Shown: positions 21,337 to 30,199 of the stretch, in pieces
Position numbering within the stretch: position 1 is the stretch's first letter
Layout: the number at the start of each line of letters is the position of its first letter
Assembly: GCA_025201865.1 (NCBI GenBank)
Contig: MU602904.1
Location: 1 to 33,704 of the forward strand
Direction: 5' to 3'
DNA: 33,704 bases
Source of the DNA: Ramicandelaber brevisporus
Lineage: Eukaryota > Kickxellomycota > Ramicandelaberales > Ramicandelaberaceae
Notes under the pieces: generated by a model
Database searches by the model: none
The model's input: only the letters and a program-made list of their open reading frames with translations
Told to the model about the DNA's origin: nothing
Position numbers and translations under genes: made by a program

Positions 21337-21432
21337 CTCTCTCTGATCTCAACTACTCGACTGAAGATTGACCACTACCAATAACAGCAATAGCAACAGA
21401 ACAGCACAGAGCATAACAGCTGATCTACCCAA

Positions 21433-21453
21433 CAGCCAGCCAGCCAGCCAGCC
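21433..21453. repeat. (CAGC)n repeat touching the zinc-finger start codon
   Basis: Five CAGC units run directly into the ATG at 21454. Because the repeat is tetranucleotide and lies upstream of the start, its length changes leader length but not the frame. Confidence 0.9.
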
Positions 21454-21816
21454 ATGTCGACCGTGAAGATCAAGACAGAGCCAACAGCAACAACAGCAGC
21501 AGCAGCAACAGCAGTCGAGGTGCTAGTCAAGCTCGAGCCGAGTCTCTCTACAGCTGATATCAAACTCGAGCAGCATACTTCAGACATTGACACCAAAGTC
21601 GAGTCTGACAGCGAGGCTAACGACATCAAATCCGAGAGTGACGATGAAAGCGATAACAATGGAGGCACCGACCAGCACCAGCGAAAGTTCATCTGTAATT
21701 ATACTGGATGTGACCGTATCTTCAATTATGCCAGCAGTCTGGGAAAGCATCGACATGAGCACAAACTCCAAACAAATCTCACTATACTTGGAAAGACTTA
21801 CACCTTGACACGGTAG
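21454..21816 (+). CDS. Zinc-finger gene, 5' part: SUMO-motif array plus one C2H2 finger
   Basis: If translation stops at the TAG, the product has 120 residues. Its N-terminal 68 residues carry five xKxE motifs at 6-9, 25-28, 36-39, 47-50 and 58-61. Four fit the SUMO consensus psi-K-x-E exactly (IKTE, VKLE, IKLE, IKSE) and the fifth is TKVE. The last four are exactly 11 residues apart. An acidic Ser/Asp stretch follows, then one complete C2H2 finger at 81-103. A one-finger protein would be a weak DNA binder, which again suggests truncation. Confidence 0.6.
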   Translation: MSTVKIKTEPTATTAAAATAVEVLVKLEPSLSTADIKLEQHTSDIDTKVESDSEANDIKSESDDESDNNGGTDQHQRKFICNYTGCDRIFNYASSLGKHRHEHKLQTNLTILGKTYTLTR

Positions 21817-22542
21817 TCGTTAGATGATCGATGGCCATGTCCTATTCTGGGTTGTACATCAGCACTCAAAACAGTTGATACTGCATATAAACATATGCGA
21901 GAAGGTCATAGTAATACTACGAAACAGCAACGGGAGCAACAGCCTCCAACAATGAGAACTCGGCTCAATCTATACTTCGTTGATGTGGATGACTTTTACG
22001 TGAATGGAGTTCGCTGTGGTTATCATACTACGACTGGAGTGTTCATTTGTCATGACTGTCGATTGGTGCCAGAATGTCTACTCGCACACTTGCAGCAAAA
22101 GCATGGATATGATGAGAAATCAATTGACAACTCTGCTCTGCCAGAGAGTGCAGTAAATGCAAGTGCAGATCCCAACATCAATCAGCACACCAGCAATCCA
22201 CATCTCGCAGCAGCAATTCGCCAGCCATATCAATGGCGTAACCCAGATATTATTCAAGGTTGGCTGTGTATTGCACCTGATTGTGGATATTGTGGTCACA
22301 CAGCTAGAGATAAGAGTCATCACAAGAAAAATATTCATCAAGGCGAGCCGATAACAACTGTCCCTGCACTTGTGTTGCGATTACCTTATGCAAAAACACA
22401 AACCGCATACTTTCTCATTACTCGACTGGACACGACAACAGGCAACATCAATCCAAGTAGCTCAGTCAGTCAAATTAATAGCGAGTGCGATTATGATGAG
22501 CTAGTACTGAGCGATTATAGTGATGAAGATGATATCCATTAG
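21454..22542 (+). CDS. C2H2 zinc-finger gene interrupted by one in-frame TAG (composite view)
   Basis: From 21454 to 22542 a single frame codes throughout except for one TAG at 21814-21816. Before the stop lie a SUMO-consensus-rich N-terminus and finger 1 (residues 81-103, C-x4-C-x12-H-x3-H). Directly after the stop, in the same frame and before any further ATG, is finger 2 (21838-21909, C-x4-C-x12-H-x4-H, CPILGC...HMREGH). Fingers 3 and 4 follow. A real finger downstream of the stop and upstream of the next ATG shows that the two parts were one gene. GT-AG removal of the TAG was tested: the usable donor at 21813 with acceptors near 21862 or 21876 either destroys finger 2 or gives a new stop. 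The remaining options are a recent nonsense mutation, stop readthrough or a sequence error. A DNA-binding role is probable. Confidence 0.65.
21895..22542 (+). CDS. Zinc-finger gene, 3' part: two zinc-finger-like motifs, OrsD/DUF3505-like pattern
   Basis: The open frame is 215 residues from the ATG at 21895, but that ATG lies inside finger 2, so it is probably not a true start. The first motif is FICHDCRLVPECLLAHLQQKHG (C-x2-C-x9-H-x4-H), 15 residues after NGVRCGYH. The second (residues about 126-147) fits C-x4-C-x12-H-x4-H after QGWLCIAPDC. Paired fingers of this type recall the fungal OrsD/DUF3505 family, but that match is from memory of the pattern and is tentative. The C-terminus is acidic. 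The final stop is TAG. Confidence 0.5.
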   Translation: MREGHSNTTKQQREQQPPTMRTRLNLYFVDVDDFYVNGVRCGYHTTTGVFICHDCRLVPECLLAHLQQKHGYDEKSIDNSALPESAVNASADPNINQHTSNPHLAAAIRQPYQWRNPDIIQGWLCIAPDCGYCGHTARDKSHHKKNIHQGEPITTVPALVLRLPYAKTQTAYFLITRLDTTTGNINPSSSVSQINSECDYDELVLSDYSDEDDIH

Positions 22543-22933
22543 TCGGAATTAGCAGCTGTATTTATAGAGTCTCATCTATAGAGTATAACATGTTTAATGT
22601 GCCACCGCCTGATGATTCTGAATGTTGGTAACTCTTTTTTGTATGAAACTATACATTTAGGCGTCGAAATGGCTCTTTTAAAAGTCAATAGTTTTTGTGG
22701 CGAAATGAGCCGATTATGTGTGTTTAATCATCTTGTTAAGTGTTATTCACTTTTTGCCTCGCTTCCCCTCTATTTTCTATTTTTTTTAATAGTACACATG
22801 ATAATTCACAGCTAGCTGCATATCATTTCATAGTATACCTAGAACTTGACGGGTCTGCCTATTAAACGTAATACAATGATAACAATGAATAAATTGAGAA
22901 GTTTCAAAAAGGAAAAGGAAAGCTGGGAAGAGC
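22543..22933. other. Convergent 3' region between the zinc-finger gene and SEC26
   Basis: About 390 bp, AT-rich, between two convergent genes. No coding region, RNA gene or notable repeat is supported. Confidence 0.6.
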
Positions 22934-25900
22934 TTAAGCCGAAGCGGAGGCAGCAGCAGCGGCAGCAGAGGCAGCGGCGGCCTTTTGTGCCAACGTAATC
23001 TTGTCACCAAGTCCAAGAGCAATGCCCTGGAGCTTACTGCGGATACGAATGTGGCCGACAATTGGTCCATTTCCTTGCTTCTCGATGCTAATGTTTGCGA
23101 GAGCATCTTCACCGAAGCTGCTGCGAGCGTACAAATTGGCAGCGAGGAAGCCACAGTCGCCGGACAAGGCCGCCTCTGGAGTTAAGCAAGCCATGTGCGT
23201 CACGTCCATAATGTGCTGGAGATACTTGCGAAGGTCAGTTTCGACTGGTGGGTTAACGGTGACCTTGTTCTCCCACTCAAACTCGGCCCACATGGAGCGG
23301 AATTGGGCCAAGGTGACAGTGCCTGGCTTGATGTACTCCATAATGTCGACTGGAATGTCGTTAAGGATGACGCAGCCGCCAGAAATGGCATCGGTGTGAC
23401 CTGGACCATCGTACACAATGTTGCCAAAGATGAGACCAGTCTCTGTGGAGGAAACCTTGACAGTGGCCTTGCACGATAGGAAGCCCTGTGGACCGAGGTT
23501 GTAGGTTCCGGGACGCTCAACCACCTTGAGGTCGCCAAGAGTGGCAAGCTCCAGAGACAGGTTGCGCAGGGTATCAGAGGTCTGGTTGACGACCAGGAAG
23601 TCCAGCGCAATGTCCATGTTGCGGATGGTGAGATAGGCTTCGCAGTAGACTGGATCGCTATAGCCGGTGAGCTGCACCACACTGTCAAGACGCTTCGTAC
23701 CAGCGGTAACATTGGAGGTGCGACCGAGAGCAGCGCGCATGTCGACTTCATTCTGGTCAAGAGGAGCGGAGCCAGGCTTGCCAGCAACGCCGCCGCCAGG
23801 ACCACGGCGCGACAGCCAGCGAGTGCGGATACCATCATCAACAGAAACACCAATCTTAGCACCAGAGGCAGGCGAGGCAGCCTCGACAGCCTTGCGCTGG
23901 GCATCGGCCTTTGCACGGCCGCGTTCGACAAAGCGACTGAAGGCGCGGTGAGTCGAGCCAATAAACTCTTGGTCACCAGTGCTTGGGGCGGCATCCTTGG
24001 TAGCCGGATCGATGCGAGAACGAGAAAGTGCATCAAGAACGCGCAGGCAGGTGTTGATGCGATCGGTGGAGTCCTCGTCGATACCAGTCTTAAGCACGGC
24101 CGCGTTCGACATCGAGCCAATAAACTCTTGGTCACCAGTGCTTGGGGCGGCATCCTTGGTAGCCGGATCGATGCGAGAACGAGAAAGTGCATCAAGAACG
24201 CGCAGGCAGGTGTTGATGCGATCGGTGGAGTCCTCGTCGATACCAGTCTTAACAAACTGAGAGTGGCCCAAGCGAATGATGCCAGTCAGAATGAGCATGG
24301 CCTCGGCGTGAAGTAAATTGACATCCTTGGCTGGCACCGCAGCAGAGTCCGAGCGAGCAAGAGTGTTGATACGAAGAACCAACTTGGTGAGCGCATTGGC
24401 TAAAGAGGTGGCAACAAAGAAATCGCCATCGAGGAGCAGTGCGCGGATGGCAGGACGCTCCGAGCCGCTTGAGCCAGCCGGAGATCCAGTTTCACCGCCA
24501 AAGGCACTCTCAGTTGCGTACGTGCCATCGGCGAGGATACGGCGGCCACTGCTGCCAGCTCCTGTGCTCGATGCAGCTGGAGAGGTAGCAGCATCATCGC
24601 CAGAATTCTTGCGGTCCAACGCTGCTTGCTCAGCGCTCAGCAATGGAATCGGTCCGATGGAGGCGCGAATGGCATCCCAGGTGCTGCGGATCTCGTCGGT
24701 TGTGATGGCAAACTCACCGAGTATCCAGAGTGCGCCACGGATGACACGAGAGCCGCGCAGGTTCGAGCCAAAGAGGCCAATAAGCTCAGCAACAATTGAT
24801 GGACGCAGGTCAGCATACACCTCGGTAAGCTCACGGAGGAAGCCAACAACGTCGGCGCCGGCCTGGTTCTTGGACGAGCCGGTGGAGTTGTCCAGCTCGG
24901 CAGTCAGAGTCTCAAACAGAACGTGAGCCACATCCGACGCGACATCTGGGAAGCGCTGAGCACAAGAGTTAACAGCGGAAAGAAGCTGCTGACGATACTC
25001 GGCATTCTCGGCAGCCTCGCTCTCCTTGCTCTCAGAGGCAGCGGCAATGGTACGAGCCAGCTCCTTCTTGAACAATGCAACCATCTCGCGGACATTCTGG
25101 CGAGAGAGCAGCGAGCTCATGAAGCCCAATCCCTTGCGACGAACCTCGACATCGAGATTCAGCAAGATTGGCGCACAATCCAAGGCGAGATCGGCCAAGA
25201 CGCCAGCGCGGTCGACGGCATCGTTCGATGGCTCGGCACGCATGCGCTCAAGCATGTCCAGAATTGTCAGCTTGATGTTGCTGTCTGGCTCTGATACAAC
25301 AAGGCTGATCAGAGTGCGAGCAGCATCCTTAACAAGGGTTGGGTGGGTGGTCATGGCCAGGATAGCCGATGCAGCCTCGAAGCGAACCCAGGAGCGGGTT
25401 GAAGCGGTGGTGGCCAGCTGATGAACTGCCTGGAGCAGCTTTGCAGGCTCGACTCCAGCAGCACCGCGGGCACGGGAACCAGCACCGGCAGCCATACCAC
25501 CAACCGTGCTGCTAAGACGGTGGTATTCCTTGCGGATGAGCTCAATGGCGGCAGTCTGCATGGTATCATCAAACAAATCAAACTGGTCCAGGACGCCAGC
25601 GAGATACGACAAGGCAGCCTGCTGGTTGGCATCGCATAGCATCACAAACATGGCGCGCTTGCAGGCACTGTCGACCTCCTCGGCGAGCGCAATCTCGATA
25701 AACTCAACCGCATCTGGAATCAAGGCTGGAACGGCCTGGTAGAGCGAAGAAATAGCGTTAACAGCATTGCGGCGCACGTATGATACACGGTGCTTCAGAC
25801 ATTCGCGCACGGCTGGGATCAAAGGCGTGACGACCTCCGGGTCGCGCATCTTGCACAGGAGACGCAGCGTGGCACCTCGCACGTACTCGTTGGGCGACTG

Positions 25901-26242
25901 CAAGTCGTTAAGCAGGGCATTCACCACGAGAATGAGCTCCTCGCGTGGGGTGCCGTCCGCCTTGCGCTTTGGGCAAATTTCCCAGTAGAAGAGAAGCAGC
26001 TTCTTCAGAATCTTGTTCTTTGACGGCAGCACGAAGCGGATAACATGCATGAGCAGCCCATCAAGGCCAGTCTCGCCGTTAACGTGCGCGATTATAATCT
26101 GGCGAAGTGCGTCGATCTTCGCGTCGTCCGATCCCTTCTCAAGCGCCTGGCGAAGGCGGCCTAACGAGGACTGCGCATCGAAGGCGTCGGCCTGATGGAT
26201 AAGGGTGTAGCAAGGTGCCTCTTGCGGCGACTGTTCAGGCAT
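22934..26242 (-). CDS. SEC26: Coatomer subunit beta (beta-COP)
   Basis: Beta-COP is part of the COPI coat for retrograde Golgi-to-ER vesicles. The 1102-residue protein starts at the ATG at 26242 (MPEQSPQEAPCYTLIHQ); 40 upstream codons are open but begin with TTG. The N-terminal adaptin-like HEAT solenoid is clear (LRQALEKGSDDAKIDALRQI, FVLPSKNKILKKLLLFYWEI, NEYVRGATLRLLCKMRDPE, SYVRRNAVNAISSLY). The C-terminal coatomer appendage follows a linker (LTGYSDPVYCEAYL, VNQTSDTLRNLSLELATLGDLKVVERP, then the platform part). In the linker, residues about 664-710 are repeated at 717-763 with a 53-residue period, an odd recent duplication that keeps the frame. The C-terminus ends in an Ala/Ser run. Codon use favours C-ending codons, as expected for a highly expressed gene. 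Confidence 0.95.
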   Translation of the reverse strand: MPEQSPQEAPCYTLIHQADAFDAQSSLGRLRQALEKGSDDAKIDALRQIIIAHVNGETGLDGLLMHVIRFVLPSKNKILKKLLLFYWEICPKRKADGTPREELILVVNALLNDLQSPNEYVRGATLRLLCKMRDPEVVTPLIPAVRECLKHRVSYVRRNAVNAISSLYQAVPALIPDAVEFIEIALAEEVDSACKRAMFVMLCDANQQAALSYLAGVLDQFDLFDDTMQTAAIELIRKEYHRLSSTVGGMAAGAGSRARGAAGVEPAKLLQAVHQLATTASTRSWVRFEAASAILAMTTHPTLVKDAARTLISLVVSEPDSNIKLTILDMLERMRAEPSNDAVDRAGVLADLALDCAPILLNLDVEVRRKGLGFMSSLLSRQNVREMVALFKKELARTIAAASESKESEAAENAEYRQQLLSAVNSCAQRFPDVASDVAHVLFETLTAELDNSTGSSKNQAGADVVGFLRELTEVYADLRPSIVAELIGLFGSNLRGSRVIRGALWILGEFAITTDEIRSTWDAIRASIGPIPLLSAEQAALDRKNSGDDAATSPAASSTGAGSSGRRILADGTYATESAFGGETGSPAGSSGSERPAIRALLLDGDFFVATSLANALTKLVLRINTLARSDSAAVPAKDVNLLHAEAMLILTGIIRLGHSQFVKTGIDEDSTDRINTCLRVLDALSRSRIDPATKDAAPSTGDQEFIGSMSNAAVLKTGIDEDSTDRINTCLRVLDALSRSRIDPATKDAAPSTGDQEFIGSTHRAFSRFVERGRAKADAQRKAVEAASPASGAKIGVSVDDGIRTRWLSRRGPGGGVAGKPGSAPLDQNEVDMRAALGRTSNVTAGTKRLDSVVQLTGYSDPVYCEAYLTIRNMDIALDFLVVNQTSDTLRNLSLELATLGDLKVVERPGTYNLGPQGFLSCKATVKVSSTETGLIFGNIVYDGPGHTDAISGGCVILNDIPVDIMEYIKPGTVTLAQFRSMWAEFEWENKVTVNPPVETDLRKYLQHIMDVTHMACLTPEAALSGDCGFLAANLYARSSFGEDALANISIEKQGNGPIVGHIRIRSKLQGIALGLGDKITLAQKAAAASAAAAAASASA
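23953..24252 (-). repeat. Exact 141-bp direct repeat (period 159) inside SEC26
   Basis: The copies at 23953-24093 and 24112-24252 are identical over 141 bp. The 18-bp spacer at 24094-24111 is itself a copy of 23913-23930. In that original place it is separated from the repeat by 22 more bases (23931-23952). The simplest reading is a 181-bp tandem duplication with a 22-bp deletion at the junction. The net 159 bp (53 codons) keeps the frame, whereas 181 bp would not. The spacer is read in a different frame in the inserted copy. Confidence 0.95.
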
Positions 26243-27673
<1,431 letters not shown>

Positions 27674-27882
27674 ATCAGCAATTGGCATTCATCCACTCTC
27701 ACCTCTTATTTTTCATTTTTTTAACTCAACAATCTACCTATTACTAATACCCATTATCACATTGCAGGTTGCTTGTTGCATGTTGTAGCTATTTGCAATA
27801 ATGAGGCGAGCCGGCGGGGAAGGAGGATGGATGTAGTTTTTTTCCTCCCCTTCCAGACGCTGGCTTTCGAGGGACACTTGAA

Positions 27883-28746
27883 ATGTTTCGCACTATCTCA
27901 CCACGACGACTGCTCGAACATACAACGAGAGCTGCATCAACTGCACACGCGCTGCAAGGTTACCCTCATCGCCTCGCACTCTCTCTCAACTCTGACCACT
28001 TCCGCCACATTGCCTACAGCAACAGCCGCAGCAACAGTAGCCGCACTATGAGCACTTCCTCCGACTCGGAGTCCGAGGCTTCCTCGTCTCGCCGGTTCAA
28101 AATCTACACCCGCACTGGCGACAAGGGCACCTCAGCACTGTATTCCGGCGAGCGACGTGCAAAGGATGATGCCATCTTCGAGGCCCTTGGCACAACCGAC
28201 GAGCTCACCTCTCACATTGGAGTCGCCATCGAGCACCTCCGCGACTCACCTTCCTCCGGCGCATTGCTGATTGACAAGCTTTCCCACATCCAATGCCTGA
28301 TCCAAGACGTCAACTCCAGCATTGCTACGCCTGCAAGCTCAAAGTCAAAGTCTCGCGTTGCCAAAACTCGGTTTGATCCCGATGGAGAGTGCACAAAAAT
28401 GCTGGAGAATTGGATCGACGAACTCGATGCCAAGCTGCCACCGCTGACAAACTTTATATTGCCGTCCGGCGGTAAGGCAAGCGCGACGCTGCATGTTGCA
28501 AGAGCAGTGTGCAGAAGAGCTGAGCGTAGAATTGTGCCGTTGATGCGTGCACCTCAGCAAGATGATTATTTGGATGAGGAAGAGGCAGCAGCAGCAGCAG
28601 CAGCAGCAGATGTGGATAAGACTGTGGCAGTGTTTGTGAATCGATTGAGTGACTTTTTGTTTGCGGCTGCTCGGTACGCCGCGCAATGTGATGGTAAAGA
28701 AGAAATTGTGTATGTTAATAAGCGCACCACACCTAAAGCAGCATAA
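27883..28746 (+). CDS. MMAB: Corrinoid adenosyltransferase, PduO/MMAB type, probably mitochondrial
   Basis: The enzyme makes adenosylcobalamin from cob(I)alamin and ATP, the coenzyme of methylmalonyl-CoA mutase. The 287-residue protein has a probable mitochondrial presequence ([19 protein letters not shown], with Arg and Ser and no acidic residues early on). Then come the family motifs [22 protein letters not shown] (ATP-binding), [54 protein letters not shown] and [16 protein letters not shown]. Between the last two motifs lies an Asp/Glu and poly-Ala insert ([16 protein letters not shown]), coded partly by GCA repeats. Cobalamin use is patchy in fungi and generally absent from Dikarya. No B12 partner gene lies in this window. 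Confidence 0.94.
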   Translation: MFRTISPRRLLEHTTRAASTAHALQGYPHRLALSLNSDHFRHIAYSNSRSNSSRTMSTSSDSESEASSSRRFKIYTRTGDKGTSALYSGERRAKDDAIFEALGTTDELTSHIGVAIEHLRDSPSSGALLIDKLSHIQCLIQDVNSSIATPASSKSKSRVAKTRFDPDGECTKMLENWIDELDAKLPPLTNFILPSGGKASATLHVARAVCRRAERRIVPLMRAPQQDDYLDEEEAAAAAAAADVDKTVAVFVNRLSDFLFAAARYAAQCDGKEEIVYVNKRTTPKAA

Positions 28747-28751
28747 TAATG

Positions 28752-28757
28752 AATAAA
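28752..28757 (+). terminator. AATAAA poly(A) signal candidate after the MMAB gene
   Basis: AATAAA starts 5 bp after the stop codon of the cobalamin adenosyltransferase gene. It is a standard eukaryotic poly(A) hexamer, but it is close to the stop and not proven as the signal used. Confidence 0.35.
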
Positions 28758-28848
28758 GGGACATTAATGAAAGCTTTAAAACTAAACTGAAGAAAAATTA
28801 ATAGTGGTTTACATTATAGATTATTGCGAGAGATGATGTAAATATGAT

Positions 28849-29439
28849 TTAAGAGCGGCGAGTGCCGGTCTTTGGTGGCTCGGGCTGAGCTGGCTTGTCA
28901 CCCTGGGTTGCGGTCATCATGTCAGAGCCAGATGGACTAACGGAAGAGTCGTTGGTAACATCGCCAGCCTTGGCTATTACGCCTCCGAACAGCTGGTGAA
29001 GATTAACGTTGAGTCTGTCAGCGTTCACAACCTTGCCTTCATCACCGACTTGGACAACATTGCGCTTGCTGTGCTTCTGTTGCGGCTTTGGCTTGTTCTT
29101 GTTCTTGGAGTCGTCATCACCATCGGGAAACTCGTCGGAGACGTCTGTTGTGATCGAAGAGTCGTTGGTGACGTCGCCAAGCGTGCCGATAATCATTAAG
29201 GCAGCCTGGTGAGCCTGCACGTTGACATCCTTGGCGCTGATGACGTCGTCCTTGCCACCAACGTGAACCACGTCCATGCCTTTTGGAGCCGGTGCATCTG
29301 GAGTGTCTGGCGCGTCTGGCGTCTTTGGCGGGTCTGGCGTTTTTGGCGGGTCTTGGCGCTTGACGAGCAGCGGAGCGGCGCTGACCTGGACAACAGCGAA
29401 AGCGAGAACAATGGCGGCAGAAACGATGGAGACCTTCAT
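28849..29439 (-). CDS. Small secreted protein with duplicated DVTNDSS module and dibasic sites
   Basis: The function is unknown. The 196-residue protein begins with a signal peptide (hydrophobic 4-20, probable cleavage near AA-P at 21-23). A KR pair at 27-28 follows, then a Pro-rich spacer of PKTPD/APDTPD units (about 31-52). Two 43-residue modules follow, at 57-99 and 128-170. They align without gaps at 19 identical positions, and each ends with the same heptamer DVTNDSS, which contains an NDS sequon. A second KR pair at 125-126 sits just before module 2. Kex2-type cleavage at both KR sites would release separate, related peptides, so a processed-repeat precursor is one option; a cell-wall or extracellular protein is another. 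No cysteines are present, which argues against a typical small cysteine-rich effector. The start is the ATG at 29439. Confidence 0.78.
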   Translation of the reverse strand: MKVSIVSAAIVLAFAVVQVSAAPLLVKRQDPPKTPDPPKTPDAPDTPDAPAPKGMDVVHVGGKDDVISAKDVNVQAHQAALMIIGTLGDVTNDSSITTDVSDEFPDGDDDSKNKNKPKPQQKHSKRNVVQVGDEGKVVNADRLNVNLHQLFGGVIAKAGDVTNDSSVSPSGSDMMTATQGDKPAQPEPPKTGTRRS

Positions 29440-29458
29440 GCTTGTATTGTGGGGTGTT

Positions 29459-29494
29459 ACTGATGATACTGATGATACTGACGATACTGATGTT
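29459..29494. repeat. Four 9-bp tandem units ACTGATGAT in the leader of the secreted-protein gene
   Basis: Units start at 29459, 29468, 29477 and 29486. The first two are identical and the others have one or two changes. They sit 20-55 bp upstream of the secreted protein's start codon, so they are likely transcribed as its 5' leader. Confidence 0.8.
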
Positions 29495-30101
29495 CGTGAT
29501 TATTCGCTGTGGGTTGCTTGGTTGATGCTGCTCGGTCGACAATTGTGCGTGGTCTGCACACCGCCTTCGTCAAATATATCCTTGTTTCCACTGTGGGCCA
29601 TGCAGCCCTCTCTCCCCCGATATGGAATCTGGATGCAAATGTCCATGCGAGTGGGATGCTGGATCTCCTTTGGATTGTGCATCCAAATAACAAATATCCG
29701 CGCATTGTTCTCCTTGCCTCCAGAATACTTTGTGTACGGTATCCATCTCCTTGGGTTGTTCATGATAAGCTTTGCAATAGGGCAATTTCAACAGCAATAC
29801 ACTAGTAGTGCACATGCAATTGTGAACCACAGTAGCTATTATAAGATCAACTGATGAAGGGAGAGTCTATTGAAAGATGCGGCTCCACCAACTTTCAAAG
29901 GAGACTGTCAATGCCACTGAATGGCAGCTCACCTATTCGTCTCACTCCTTTTTTATTTTGGTACTCTGCTGCTCACCACCTTCCTGTACGAATGATTCGT
30001 ATCTGTTTCCACAAACGTATTCGATAACTCTTTTGATTACTTTGCTCATTCCTTGTTCTTTTTTCTTCTTTTCCTTCTCTTTATACCAACCTGCCTCTCG
30101 C

Positions 30102-30134
30102 TCTTCCTCCTTCCTCCTTCCTCCTTCCTCCTCT
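30102..30134 (+). repeat. CTCCTTC tandem pyrimidine repeat in the MFS leader
   Basis: About four 7-bp CTCCTTC units lie within a longer CT-rich stretch (30049-30182) directly upstream of the MFS start codon. Similar sense-strand pyrimidine tracts precede several other genes in the window. Confidence 0.75.
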
Positions 30135-30199
30135 CTTCAACGCCATTTCCTCAGATTTTACTCTCCTCCCTTGTTATTTTTTTCACTGCTGTTGCTTGC

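Larger units (their letters stand above)
20866..21453. other. 588-bp divergent intergenic region between MPE1 and the zinc-finger gene
   Basis: No gene is seen. The region contains an A run (about 20930-20941), GATTGATTGATTAA near 21020, two palindromic elements (21267-21283 and 21317-21336), a CAATAGCAACAG-type run near 21380-21400, and a CAGC tetranucleotide repeat that touches the zinc-finger start codon. It should hold both divergent promoters. Confidence 0.6.
29440..30199. other. 760-bp divergent intergenic region (secreted protein and MFS transporter)
   Basis: No gene is supported; open frames in this region overlap the secreted protein antisense or lack any domain. It contains a 9-bp tandem repeat (29459-29494), a TATA-like stretch on the minus strand (about 29573-29580) suited to the secreted protein gene, and pyrimidine-rich leader repeats before the MFS start. 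Confidence 0.6.

Noticed and set aside
21813-21876. Intron that would remove the internal TAG of the zinc-finger gene
   Set aside because: The donor GTAGTC at 21813 paired with nearby AG acceptors gives new stops in the joined frame and deletes the cysteines of finger 2.
21814-22542. Genome-wide reassignment of TAG to an amino acid
   Set aside because: Most genes here end in TAA, and TAG appears as the true end of the giant gene and of the zinc-finger gene, so TAG seems to be a normal stop.
23200-24255. 351-residue open frame opposite part of SEC26
   Set aside because: It is a frame shadow of the SEC26 coding sequence, lacks domains, and includes the same duplication.
29276-29854. 192-residue open frame antisense to the secreted protein
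   Set aside because: It overlaps the secreted protein's coding part and promoter, lacks a recognisable domain, and its hydrophobic content follows from base composition.
30053-30199. Signal-like hydrophobic N-terminus of the MFS transporter
   Set aside because: It starts at TTG within a CT-repeat leader; the ATG at 30200 gives the hydrophilic N-terminus usual for this family.
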